Shown here: positions 57,058 through 64,000 of the stretch, piece after piece
Layout: every line of letters starts with the position of its first letter
Position numbering within the stretch: the first letter of the stretch is position 1
Source of the DNA: Pseudobutyrivibrio ruminis DSM 9787
Lineage (GTDB): Bacteria; Bacillota; Clostridia; Lachnospirales; Lachnospiraceae
Length of the DNA stretch: 64,000 bases
Assembly: GCF_900218035.1 (NCBI RefSeq)
Contig: NZ_OBMR01000009.1
Span: 1-64,000 of the forward strand
Direction of reading: 5' to 3'
Translations under genes and position numbers: made by a program
Notes under the pieces: model-generated
Database searches by the model: none
What the model saw: only the letters and a program-made list of their open reading frames with translations
What the model was told of the DNA's origin: nothing

Positions 57058-57903
57058 CTATAGCAAAGCGTTGTAAATATCGCGCTTGCTGACTCCTCTG
57101 TCCTTTGCCACTGCCTTCATGGCTTCCTTTTTATCCATGCCCTTGCTTAAGTACATATCCATGTGCTCTTCAATGGTCATGTCTTCAAATGCCGCTCTTG
57201 CTTCTTCTAAAACCTCTGCTTTAGATTTGCCAGCTATAACAAGAACGTACTCTCCTCTAGGCTCTTTCGTCTCGTAGGATTTTAAAGCTCCACCGATTGT
57301 GGTCTTCTCTTTTTCTTCATGCTTCTTTGTAAGCTCCCTACAAAGTGTGATTCCTCTGTCCTCACCAAGCACCTCTGCAAGCTCTTTCAATGTGCCTATC
57401 AGATGATGTGGTGCTTCATAAATAATGACAGTTCTTGTCTCGTTTCTGGTCTCCTCTAAGACTCTACGACGTTCTTTCTTGTCTTTTGGCAAAAATGCCT
57501 CAAAAGCGAATCGTCTACATGCCTGGCCAGACATGGTAACTGCTGTGATACATGCTGCTGGTCCTGGCACTGATGTGACCTCGATTCCCTCGTCGTAACA
57601 CATCCTAACAAGCTCTTCCCCTGGATCTGATATGCCAGGTGTACCTGCGTCGGTGATGACTGCAATATTCTGACCTTCTTTTAATTTTTCTATTAGAGTT
57701 ATGGCCTTCTCCACTTTATTGAACTCGTGGTAGCTGGTCATTGGTGTATCTATTTCAAAATGATTTAATAGCTTTATTGAATTTCTTGTATCTTCTGCTG
57801 CAATCAAATCAACCTCTTTGAGAATTCTTACTGCTCGAAAAGTCATATCCTCAAGGTTTCCTATTGGAGTTGCAACTAAATATACTGTTCCTGTCTGTGA
57901 CAT
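57058..57903 (-). CDS. rsmI: 16S rRNA (cytidine-1402-2'-O)-methyltransferase
   Basis: A 281-residue RsmI. YLVATPIGNLEDMTFRAVRIL, AEDTRNSIKLLNHF and ITDAGTPGISDPGEELV are family signatures of the tetrapyrrole methylase fold. It methylates C1402 of 16S rRNA. It is the last gene of the conserved yaaO-to-rsmI block. Confidence 0.97.
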   Translation of the reverse strand: MSQTGTVYLVATPIGNLEDMTFRAVRILKEVDLIAAEDTRNSIKLLNHFEIDTPMTSYHEFNKVEKAITLIEKLKEGQNIAVITDAGTPGISDPGEELVRMCYDEGIEVTSVPGPAACITAVTMSGQACRRFAFEAFLPKDKKERRRVLEETRNETRTVIIYEAPHHLIGTLKELAEVLGEDRGITLCRELTKKHEEKEKTTIGGALKSYETKEPRGEYVLVIAGKSKAEVLEEARAAFEDMTIEEHMDMYLSKGMDKKEAMKAVAKDRGVSKRDIYNALL

Positions 57904-57927
57904 TTATAATCTCCTATCGGAAGATAA

Positions 57928-58671
57928 TTATTTATCTAATCCGTATATCTCGTAGATTTCATCTGTGTACTGGCCTGGCTCTTTGTATACAATCAATGGC
58001 GCCTCCACTGTAAGCTGGGCTCCGCCGCCACGCACACCTTCTATCAGAACCATGTTTGGCTCCTTGTCCACGTATGGGTAAACCAGACGCATCCTCTTTG
58101 GTTCAAGCTTGTACTTTCGCATGGCTTCAAAGATTTCTACTATGCGTGATGGTCTATGTACAAAGTAACATCTGCCTCGCTGTCTTAAAACAGCTGCTGT
58201 TTCTCGCACCACATCATCCAGCGTGCAAAGCAGCTCATGGCGAGCTATGGCCTTAGCATCGTTTGGATTCTTTAATCCATGATGATTTGTCATGTATGGT
58301 GGATTGCTGGTGACCACATCCATGGAAGCTTTTCCAAAGATTTCACTAGCACTTTTGATGTCACCTTCTATTATATCAATTTTCTCTTCCAGATGATTAA
58401 ACATTACTGATCGGCGTGCCATATCTGCGCTTTCTGGCTGGATTTCAAGGCCAGTAAAATGCTTTCCCTCTGTCTTTGCTTCAAGAAGAATAGGCAGAAT
58501 CCCTGTGCCTGTTCCCAAATCCAGAACCCTTTCTCCTTCCTTGACGCTAGCAAAGCCCGATAGCAAGACAGCATCCATGCCAAAACAGAATTTGTCAGGA
58601 TGCTGAATTATTTGATATCCATTTATTTGTAAATCATCTAGTCGCTCGTCTTCCTGCAACAGATTATTCAT
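57928..58671 (-). CDS. tRNA1(Val) adenine-37 N6-methyltransferase-like (TrmN6/YabB)
   Basis: A 247-residue Rossmann-fold methyltransferase. VLDLGTGTGILPILL binds S-adenosylmethionine and VVTSNPPYM is the N6-adenine motif. It corresponds to YabB in Bacillus, next to ricT. Its start overlaps the ricT stop by one base. Target A37 of tRNA-Val is by family analogy. Confidence 0.93.
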   Translation of the reverse strand: MNNLLQEDERLDDLQINGYQIIQHPDKFCFGMDAVLLSGFASVKEGERVLDLGTGTGILPILLEAKTEGKHFTGLEIQPESADMARRSVMFNHLEEKIDIIEGDIKSASEIFGKASMDVVTSNPPYMTNHHGLKNPNDAKAIARHELLCTLDDVVRETAAVLRQRGRCYFVHRPSRIVEIFEAMRKYKLEPKRMRLVYPYVDKEPNMVLIEGVRGGGAQLTVEAPLIVYKEPGQYTDEIYEIYGLDK

Positions 58672-59546
58672 TAATTATCCTCCAGGTCGGCAAGTTCCTT
58701 TGCCTCTTCCTTAGAAACCTGTACCTTCTTTTTACGAGGCTTAAACTTAAGTACTGATGTAGGATAATCCTTTACCTCTTTTAAATCGCCATCTTCAAAA
58801 AGAACTCGTACAGTCTGACGAAGAACGTTTACCGACTGAACTGTACCTTTGATTCCCTCAGGAGTTGTGACTGCGTCATTGATTCCTGGAAGGCGGCTAT
58901 TAAGGTATTCGTATGTCTCCTGCTCGTTCTTTAAGCAGCACATAAGTCTGCCGCAAAGTCCTGAGATTTTTGTAGGGTTAAGTGAAAGGTTCTGCTCCTT
59001 TGCCATCTTGATTGATACTGGGACAAAATCTCCCAACCAGCTTTTACAGCAGAGCTCTCTACCGCAGATTCCGATACCGCCCATAAGCTTTGTCTCGTCA
59101 CGAACACCAATCTGACGGAGCTCGATACGTGTATGGAACACTGCTGCAAGATCCTTTACAAGCTCTCTGAAATCGATACGTCCATCTGCTGTGAAATAGA
59201 AAATAAGCTTGTTGTTGTCAAATGTGTACTCAGCACCAACTAACTTCATTTCAAGCTCACGCTTTGCGATTTTCTCCTCGCAAATTCGCATAGCCTCTTT
59301 TTCTTTTTCTATGTTCTTGATAGCCTTTTTAGCATCTTCTTCTGTAGCCTTGCGGATGATTTTCTTGATAGGTCCTGGAACCTCATCATCTGAAATCTCC
59401 TTGTCTACAAGTAAAACTGTTCCGATTTCAACACCGCGAACTGTTTCAACAATAACCTGATCCTCACGCTTAAGCTCTATGCCGTTTGGATCAAAATAAT
59501 ATACTTTTCCGCCTCCTCTGAAGCGTACTCCAATAACCTTTATCAT
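58671..59546 (-). CDS. ricT: PSP1-domain protein RicT/YaaT
   Basis: A 291-residue PSP1-domain protein. The PSP1 core is GGKVYYFDPNGIELKREDQVIV and GVRDETKLMGGIGICGRELCCKSWL and LCGRLMCCLKNEQETY carry the conserved Cys residues, which in RicT help bind Fe-S clusters. In Bacillus RicT acts with RicA and RicF in RNA maturation and sporulation. A Lys-rich C-terminus follows. It lies 12 bases downstream of holB. Confidence 0.95.
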   Translation of the reverse strand: MIKVIGVRFRGGGKVYYFDPNGIELKREDQVIVETVRGVEIGTVLLVDKEISDDEVPGPIKKIIRKATEEDAKKAIKNIEKEKEAMRICEEKIAKRELEMKLVGAEYTFDNNKLIFYFTADGRIDFRELVKDLAAVFHTRIELRQIGVRDETKLMGGIGICGRELCCKSWLGDFVPVSIKMAKEQNLSLNPTKISGLCGRLMCCLKNEQETYEYLNSRLPGINDAVTTPEGIKGTVQSVNVLRQTVRVLFEDGDLKEVKDYPTSVLKFKPRKKKVQVSKEEAKELADLEDN

Positions 59547-59558
59547 CTAGTGTCTCCT

Positions 59559-60599
59559 TTAGTTTTCAGGATTTCTCATCCTCTGTATAAGAAGCATAAT
59601 GGTCAATTCAAAATTGACATTTGCATTTAGTCTGGCTCTAGTTTCTGAGATTGCATTGAAAATCTCGTTTAGGCCATGATATGACAGGCTCTGTGCCTGG
59701 TCGTGAATATCGAAGGCATCCTCTGAAAATAAGAGTAAATCATCCCTCGATGTCGATTTATATAATAGCACATCTCGATACCAAAGAGTTATTAAATCTA
59801 GCAATTGCTCGATAAATGGCTGAAATTTCTCATTATCAGAATCTTCTTTTTTATCCCTATCGTTGTCCTCTTTGATGGATTTTACTTCGTCAGCTATCTG
59901 CTGCTCATCCATTTTGCTTGCTTTTTTGCATAGGGCAACAACACGATTTTTAACATCATTGAAAGTTACATCTGTAGCAAGTGCAATGGCCTTTCCCACA
60001 TTTCCCTGGGCAAAGCTTGCCACCATCTGAGACTGATAATCAACGGTCTCATACTGTGTCTGCAATATCCGCTTTATGCTTTCTGTATCTACGGATTTCA
60101 TTTGGATAAGAACGCATCTAGACAGGATTGTCTGAAGAAATGCATTATGATTTGCTGTAAGCAGAATGATAATCGCGTATTCCGGTGGTTCCTCAATGGT
60201 CTTAAGAATGGCATTCTGCGCCTGAGGATTCATTCGTTCTGCTTCATCTACGATATAGATTTTATATTTGCTGCTGTATGGCTTGATATCAACATCATTT
60301 ACAATCTGCTCACGTACTACATCTACGCTGATGTTATTCTTGCCATCTTCTCTTCTAACGTAAATAATATCAGGATTATTTCTCGATAGAGCTTGTTTGC
60401 AGGAATGACATTCCATACAAGCATCATCTTCAGATGGATTTTCACACTGAAGCATTGCTGCAAATGCCTCTGCAAGCATCATCTTTCCAGAGCCTTTTTC
60501 ACCGCTGAAAATATAGGCATGGCTATGATTTCCTGTTTTAACTGCATTTCTTAATAGGCTCTTTGCCTCTTCCTGCCCTACTATCTGCGCAAAGCTCAT
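59559..60599 (-). CDS. holB: DNA polymerase III delta-prime subunit
   Basis: A 346-residue clamp-loader subunit. FSGEKGSGKMMLAEAF is the P-loop, a four-Cys zinc module includes CENPSEDDACMECHSC, YKIYIVDEAERM is Walker B and LSRC is the arginine-finger motif. It loads the sliding clamp in complex with delta and gamma/tau. It lies between yaaR and ricT as in Bacillus. Confidence 0.96.
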   Translation of the reverse strand: MSFAQIVGQEEAKSLLRNAVKTGNHSHAYIFSGEKGSGKMMLAEAFAAMLQCENPSEDDACMECHSCKQALSRNNPDIIYVRREDGKNNISVDVVREQIVNDVDIKPYSSKYKIYIVDEAERMNPQAQNAILKTIEEPPEYAIIILLTANHNAFLQTILSRCVLIQMKSVDTESIKRILQTQYETVDYQSQMVASFAQGNVGKAIALATDVTFNDVKNRVVALCKKASKMDEQQIADEVKSIKEDNDRDKKEDSDNEKFQPFIEQLLDLITLWYRDVLLYKSTSRDDLLLFSEDAFDIHDQAQSLSYHGLNEIFNAISETRARLNANVNFELTIMLLIQRMRNPEN

Positions 60600-60618
60600 C
60601 TAACAAAATTCTCCTAAT

Positions 60619-61059
60619 CTAGGTGATTATATCAAGGAGCAATCCCCTGATTTCATCTACTCTATTTAATATATCAATGTGGTCTTTTTCATCTTGAACG
60701 AGGGCTGTTGCCAGCTCATCCATATGCTCATCTACAAGCTTTATCATACCATAAACTCTATGGCGACCACGTCTGTCTAAAAAGTTTTCTCGCGAAAACT
60801 TGTGGCTTCGATTTACAACCTCGTTAAGGAAATCCTTGACCAATCCGCGGTAGCGCTTCATGTCACGAATATCCATATGCTCAGACAAAAGTTTTCCCTG
60901 AGTGGTTATGTCATTTAAAAGATTTGTGAGCTTTTCCTGAAGCTCAGCATCATCTACGGCTGCTGCAAGTGTAAATTTGAATGTGTCATCTACAGGTGCT
61001 GTGGATTTTGCCTGGTCTGTAGGTTGAACTTGGCTCACATCATTTACTCTAATATCCAT
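60619..61059 (-). CDS. yaaR: YaaR family protein (DUF327)
   Basis: A 146-residue helical protein of DUF327, with [28 protein letters not shown] and [35 protein letters not shown]. Function is unknown. The position before holB is conserved in Firmicutes. It lies one base after the guanylate-kinase-like gene. Confidence 0.92.
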   Translation of the reverse strand: MDIRVNDVSQVQPTDQAKSTAPVDDTFKFTLAAAVDDAELQEKLTNLLNDITTQGKLLSEHMDIRDMKRYRGLVKDFLNEVVNRSHKFSRENFLDRRGRHRVYGMIKLVDEHMDELATALVQDEKDHIDILNRVDEIRGLLLDIIT

Positions 61060-61060
61060 G

Positions 61061-61654
61061 CTAACCCTTTCTATCTTTTATAAAGGCGGCGATTCTATCG
61101 CAAGTGATTCTGCTGTCATCATCGTTTTTGAAGACATTAGAAACCTGCGCTGCATCCAGATTCTCCTGTGAGAAATCCTGCTGGTCAGCCAAGAATCGTC
61201 TGCACATCTCTTCGTACTTTGGGTGTTCCTGACTGCGTTCTCTTTCAAGTGCTCTCGAAAGACGAACACCATCATCTACCTCTATATATATCGGCAAAAC
61301 AGCGTCTTTTCCGTAATAATCACGAATCTTTACAAAGCTTTCAACTGTACCAATGATAAGATAATCATTTTTTGATAAATCGATCTGGCCATCATCTACA
61401 GTGAAATAAAACCATGGGCCGTGAACAGTATCGTATTTACGAATTTCGATTACCTTGCCTGCCTCTACTAATTTATCCTTTTCCTCGATGGATACGAAGT
61501 TGTATTCATCACCAGGCTTTTCATTACTTCTGATAGGTCTGGTTGTGTATGAAACAATTCGCTTTAAGTCCAAATCCCCTTTGTCTAGCAAAAGCTTAAA
61601 TATAGTGTCTTTTCCCGATGAGCTTTTGCCCATTATGCAATAAATACTTCCCAT
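61061..61654 (-). CDS. Guanylate-kinase-like protein
   Basis: A 197-residue protein with a P-loop [12 protein letters not shown] and guanylate-kinase segments [23 protein letters not shown] and [20 protein letters not shown]. It may phosphorylate GMP or another nucleotide. In Bacillus thymidylate kinase occupies this position. A canonical gmk is expected elsewhere, so this could be a paralogue of changed specificity. Confidence 0.85.
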   Translation of the reverse strand: MGSIYCIMGKSSSGKDTIFKLLLDKGDLDLKRIVSYTTRPIRSNEKPGDEYNFVSIEEKDKLVEAGKVIEIRKYDTVHGPWFYFTVDDGQIDLSKNDYLIIGTVESFVKIRDYYGKDAVLPIYIEVDDGVRLSRALERERSQEHPKYEEMCRRFLADQQDFSQENLDAAQVSNVFKNDDDSRITCDRIAAFIKDRKG

Positions 61655-61700
61655 TTTGTCCTCTTTTTTCTTTTGTATCTAAAGTATAATTCAGCCAAGC

Positions 61701-63059
61701 TTAATTGACAACGTAGATACAGTCATTATTTATTCCCGTTACGTGTATTCCACATTCTTTTGCCTGGCGGATCAGTTTGATTGCTTCCGCTGAAATGACT
61801 TCCCCTGGTACTACAACAGGTGCCCCTGGCGGATAAAGACAAATTTCATCCTGACATACAAATCCTGTGGCCTGTGAAAGGTTGACCTGTCGACCTTCGC
61901 CCTTTTTGGCTTCCCAAGGCTCCATTATTTTTTCGCTATCAATCCAGACCATTGGCACATCTACGTTTCCATTCTCTAGTTCTTCGTCAATTTCAAGCAA
62001 TGCTTTTTTTAATCTCTCAAAACCTTCCCTGGAATCCATAATGCTTGTCATGGCAAGCAAATATGAAAAGCTTGAAAGCTCAGTTTCTATTTCGTATTTT
62101 TCCCTAAGAATTCTTGCCAGCTCCACCCCGGAGATATTTGTGAGCTTTGTAATTATTACAAGCTTTCCCGGGTCCTTTGTTTCGCCAGATTCAACGACTA
62201 TTTTCAGGTGTTTTAATTGTCCACTAGTCTTGTAGAAATCCTGTAAGTTATCCACATAATCCCTAAACATATCCGCGGATTGTTCAAGAATGGTCATGCA
62301 GTGACTAATGGAATTCATCAGTACATAGCTTGGTGAACTAGTCTCGAAAATATCAAGGGCTGCAGCTATCTTTCGGCTATCAACTCTATTTCCACTCACA
62401 TGCATTACCGCTGTCTGTGTAAGAGCCGGTAAAGTTTTATGGAGACTTTGGATAGTGATATCTGCTTTTCCTACTGCAGATTCTTTGAATTCATCATTGA
62501 ATCCTAGATGTGCTCCATGGGCTTGATCCACAATCAATATTATGCCTTCTTTATAGCAATACTTTGATATTTCATCTAGCTTGCAATGATATCCCTCATA
62601 TGTAGGACTCGTCAGAAGAATTGCTTTAGGCCTGCCGTATTTTTCTACTGCAGATTTAATCTCTTCTAAAGTTGCTGCCCTGTATATTCCATTTTCATCT
62701 GCCTTAGAATTAATATATCCAACCTTCAAGTGTCTTAGGATTGCACCATTATAAACACTTTTATGGGAATTCCTCTGAATTAAAATCAAATCATTTTCAC
62801 TGCAGCTGCTGTATATCGCAGCAAGGTTTCCAACAGTAGAGCCGCCAACCAGAATAAAGCTTTTATCTGCTCCATAAATTTTGGCTAACCTTTCTTGCTC
62901 CTCTGCTATAACCTCCTCAGGGTCGTGCAAATCATCCACTCCGTCCACTTCTGTCATATCTATTTTGTATGGTCCATCAAGCATTCTCTTATGGCCTGGC
63001 ATGTGGAATGGATACATATTCGATTTTGAATAATCTTCTAATATTTTTTCTAAACTCAT
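61701..63059 (-). CDS. Orn/Lys/Arg decarboxylase family protein (YaaO)
   Basis: A 452-residue PLP enzyme. GGSTVGNLAAIYS, IVDQAHGAHLGFNDEF and the PLP lysine in TIQSLHKTLPALTQTAV are conserved. It is a short form like Bacillus YaaO, lacking the wing domain of the large decarboxylases. It should decarboxylate a basic amino acid to a polyamine precursor; the substrate is not readable. No strong ribosome binding site precedes the ATG at 63059. It is the first gene of the block on the minus strand, divergent from the mobA-like gene. Confidence 0.92.
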   Translation of the reverse strand: MSLEKILEDYSKSNMYPFHMPGHKRMLDGPYKIDMTEVDGVDDLHDPEEVIAEEQERLAKIYGADKSFILVGGSTVGNLAAIYSSCSENDLILIQRNSHKSVYNGAILRHLKVGYINSKADENGIYRAATLEEIKSAVEKYGRPKAILLTSPTYEGYHCKLDEISKYCYKEGIILIVDQAHGAHLGFNDEFKESAVGKADITIQSLHKTLPALTQTAVMHVSGNRVDSRKIAAALDIFETSSPSYVLMNSISHCMTILEQSADMFRDYVDNLQDFYKTSGQLKHLKIVVESGETKDPGKLVIITKLTNISGVELARILREKYEIETELSSFSYLLAMTSIMDSREGFERLKKALLEIDEELENGNVDVPMVWIDSEKIMEPWEAKKGEGRQVNLSQATGFVCQDEICLYPPGAPVVVPGEVISAEAIKLIRQAKECGIHVTGINNDCIYVVN

Positions 63060-63123
63060 TTTCTAGCTTTTATTTTCTACAAAGAATCAATATAATGGAT
63101 TTTATCAAAGCAAGGAGGATGTT

Positions 63124-63741
63124 ATGAATAGGACTTTAGTTATCCTTTGCGGTGGCGATAGTTCCCGCATGGGTACAAAGAAAGCACTTTTACCCTTTGA
63201 AGATAAAACTATGGTTGAATATATCTACGATAAATTCAGTCCATTTTTTGATAAGATTTACCTTTCAGTAAATGAGCGTGGTGACCTTACTCATTTGGGC
63301 CTTGATGCTCAGGAAATCCCTGATATCTATCGAAACGCCGGCCCTGTAGGCGCCATTCTTTCCTGCCTTACAATGATTTCAGGAGATAGAGCATTTTTCA
63401 TGTCAGTGGACACTCCATTTATGGATCCACGCATTGCAGCTTATCTCTATGACCATTCATATAATTACGACATCACATCTTTTAAGTTTGATGGTGAATT
63501 TTTAGATACCATCTGTGGTGTTTATCACAAGCGTTGCATCGGCCCTCTTTTCAAAGGTATCTTTTTCAAAAAAGCTACCAAAAGCTATATTCAGGCTAGA
63601 TGCTATACTAATCTTGTGGATACAGAAGTTATTGACAGCATTTCCACTGTTTCTATGGAGCAACAGTTCTACAAAGTAAACGACAGAAACTCATATTACT
63701 ATGCTGTCTTCTCCATTTTGAAGCACAACTTTGTTTGCTAA
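63124..63741 (+). CDS. mobA: MobA-like nucleotidyltransferase
   Basis: A 205-residue NTP transferase. The N-terminal LCGGDSSRMGTKKALLPFE is the MobA nucleotide-binding motif and SVDTPFMDP the metal-binding motif. It would attach GMP (or CMP) to molybdopterin, supporting a molybdoenzyme, though no other moco gene is in view. AAGGAGG precedes the ATG. It converges tail to tail with the gene at the right edge, three bases apart. Confidence 0.85.
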   Translation: MNRTLVILCGGDSSRMGTKKALLPFEDKTMVEYIYDKFSPFFDKIYLSVNERGDLTHLGLDAQEIPDIYRNAGPVGAILSCLTMISGDRAFFMSVDTPFMDPRIAAYLYDHSYNYDITSFKFDGEFLDTICGVYHKRCIGPLFKGIFFKKATKSYIQARCYTNLVDTEVIDSISTVSMEQQFYKVNDRNSYYYAVFSILKHNFVC

Positions 63742-63744
63742 TCC

Positions 63745-64000
63745 TTAATCAAGGAAGCGCTTAAGCTGTGGCATCCAATCTCCAAGGAAGACCATGTTCT
63801 TTTCCATGGCGTCCCAGATTGGGCTTAAAAAATTCATTAGGCAATTATTAACGTCCGACCACTGTGGCTCGGACTTCTTTTTTTGCCTCAACTCAACCTT
63901 CCACTTTCTTTTCATGTAGGTGTAGTCACCGTAGCTTTTTAGCATATTAAGTCTTGAATCATCAATGACTATTCCTTTTTCTTTTACGAGCTCACTTAAT
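63745..64000 (-). CDS. 3' end of an unrecognised gene (continues beyond the window)
   Basis: An open frame runs from the right edge to TAA at 63745, about 84 residues, with no stop up to the edge (LSELVKEKGIVIDDSRLNML at the visible start, FLGDWMPQLKRFLD at the end). It is basic and Trp-rich. The family was not recognised from the fragment. The start lies outside the window. Confidence 0.6.
   Translation of the reverse strand, partial: LSELVKEKGIVIDDSRLNMLKSYGDYTYMKRKWKVELRQKKKSEPQWSDVNNCLMNFLSPIWDAMEKNMVFLGDWMPQLKRFLD

Overview
The window looks like chromosomal DNA of a low-to-mid GC Gram-positive anaerobe of the Firmicutes, most likely a Lachnospiraceae (Butyrivibrio/Pseudobutyrivibrio/Roseburia type). 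This is inferred from the yaaO-yaaR-holB-ricT-trmN6-rsmI gene order, the rpsF-ssb-rpsR operon, a meso-diaminopimelate dehydrogenase, a protein resembling the Lachnospiraceae DUF6106 family, AGGAGG-type ribosome binding sites, several GTG/TTG starts and many short U-tailed terminators. No phage, insertion sequence or CRISPR array was seen.

Layout. 1-714 is a gene-free stretch with a 23-bp direct repeat and two terminators. 715-5730 holds a MarR regulator with a two-gene heterodimeric multidrug ABC exporter, and a divergent TetR regulator. 5788-11249 holds a ROK sugar kinase, a class A penicillin-binding protein, galactose mutarotase and meso-DAP dehydrogenase. 11377-20518 is a lactose/galactoside module: AraC regulator, sugar-binding lipoprotein, two permeases, GH2 beta-galactosidase, a DUF6106-like protein and galactokinase, punctuated by two internal hairpins that may step expression down. 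20527-25060 has a PAS/GAF-like diguanylate cyclase, a short LarC, a drug/metabolite transporter and small zinc-ribbon and membrane proteins. 25167-27632 is an unusual 821-residue adenosine-deaminase-fold protein. 27792-41761 is a mosaic of housekeeping genes (Nudix, SfsA, MazG, CapA, TPR, GNAT, PhzF and others), one tRNA-Pro(CGG), a possible structured RNA and a GNAT gene with an internal deletion. 41969-45201 has a NYN/PIN-like nuclease and a solute-binding-domain/GGDEF/EAL phosphodiesterase.

45546-53302 is the most coherent unexplained module. A polar amino-acid ABC transporter is followed by a RocB-like M20 hydrolase, an arginine-deiminase/DDAH-fold enzyme, a HisC-like aminotransferase, a D-2-hydroxyacid dehydrogenase and an AEC-type carrier. 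The order suggests uptake of an arginine-like compound, stepwise conversion to a 2-oxoacid and a 2-hydroxyacid, and export. It has a strong promoter and a terminator in its leader. A 42-bp exact copy of the 3' end of rpsR sits at the far end of the module, just before its terminator.

53501-64000 holds a Rel/Spo-like alarmone synthetase, the rpsF-ssb-rpsR operon, a sirtuin, a DUF212 membrane protein, the yaaO-to-rsmI block with a guanylate-kinase-like gene where Bacillus has tmk, a MobA-like nucleotidyltransferase, and the 3' end of an unrecognised gene.
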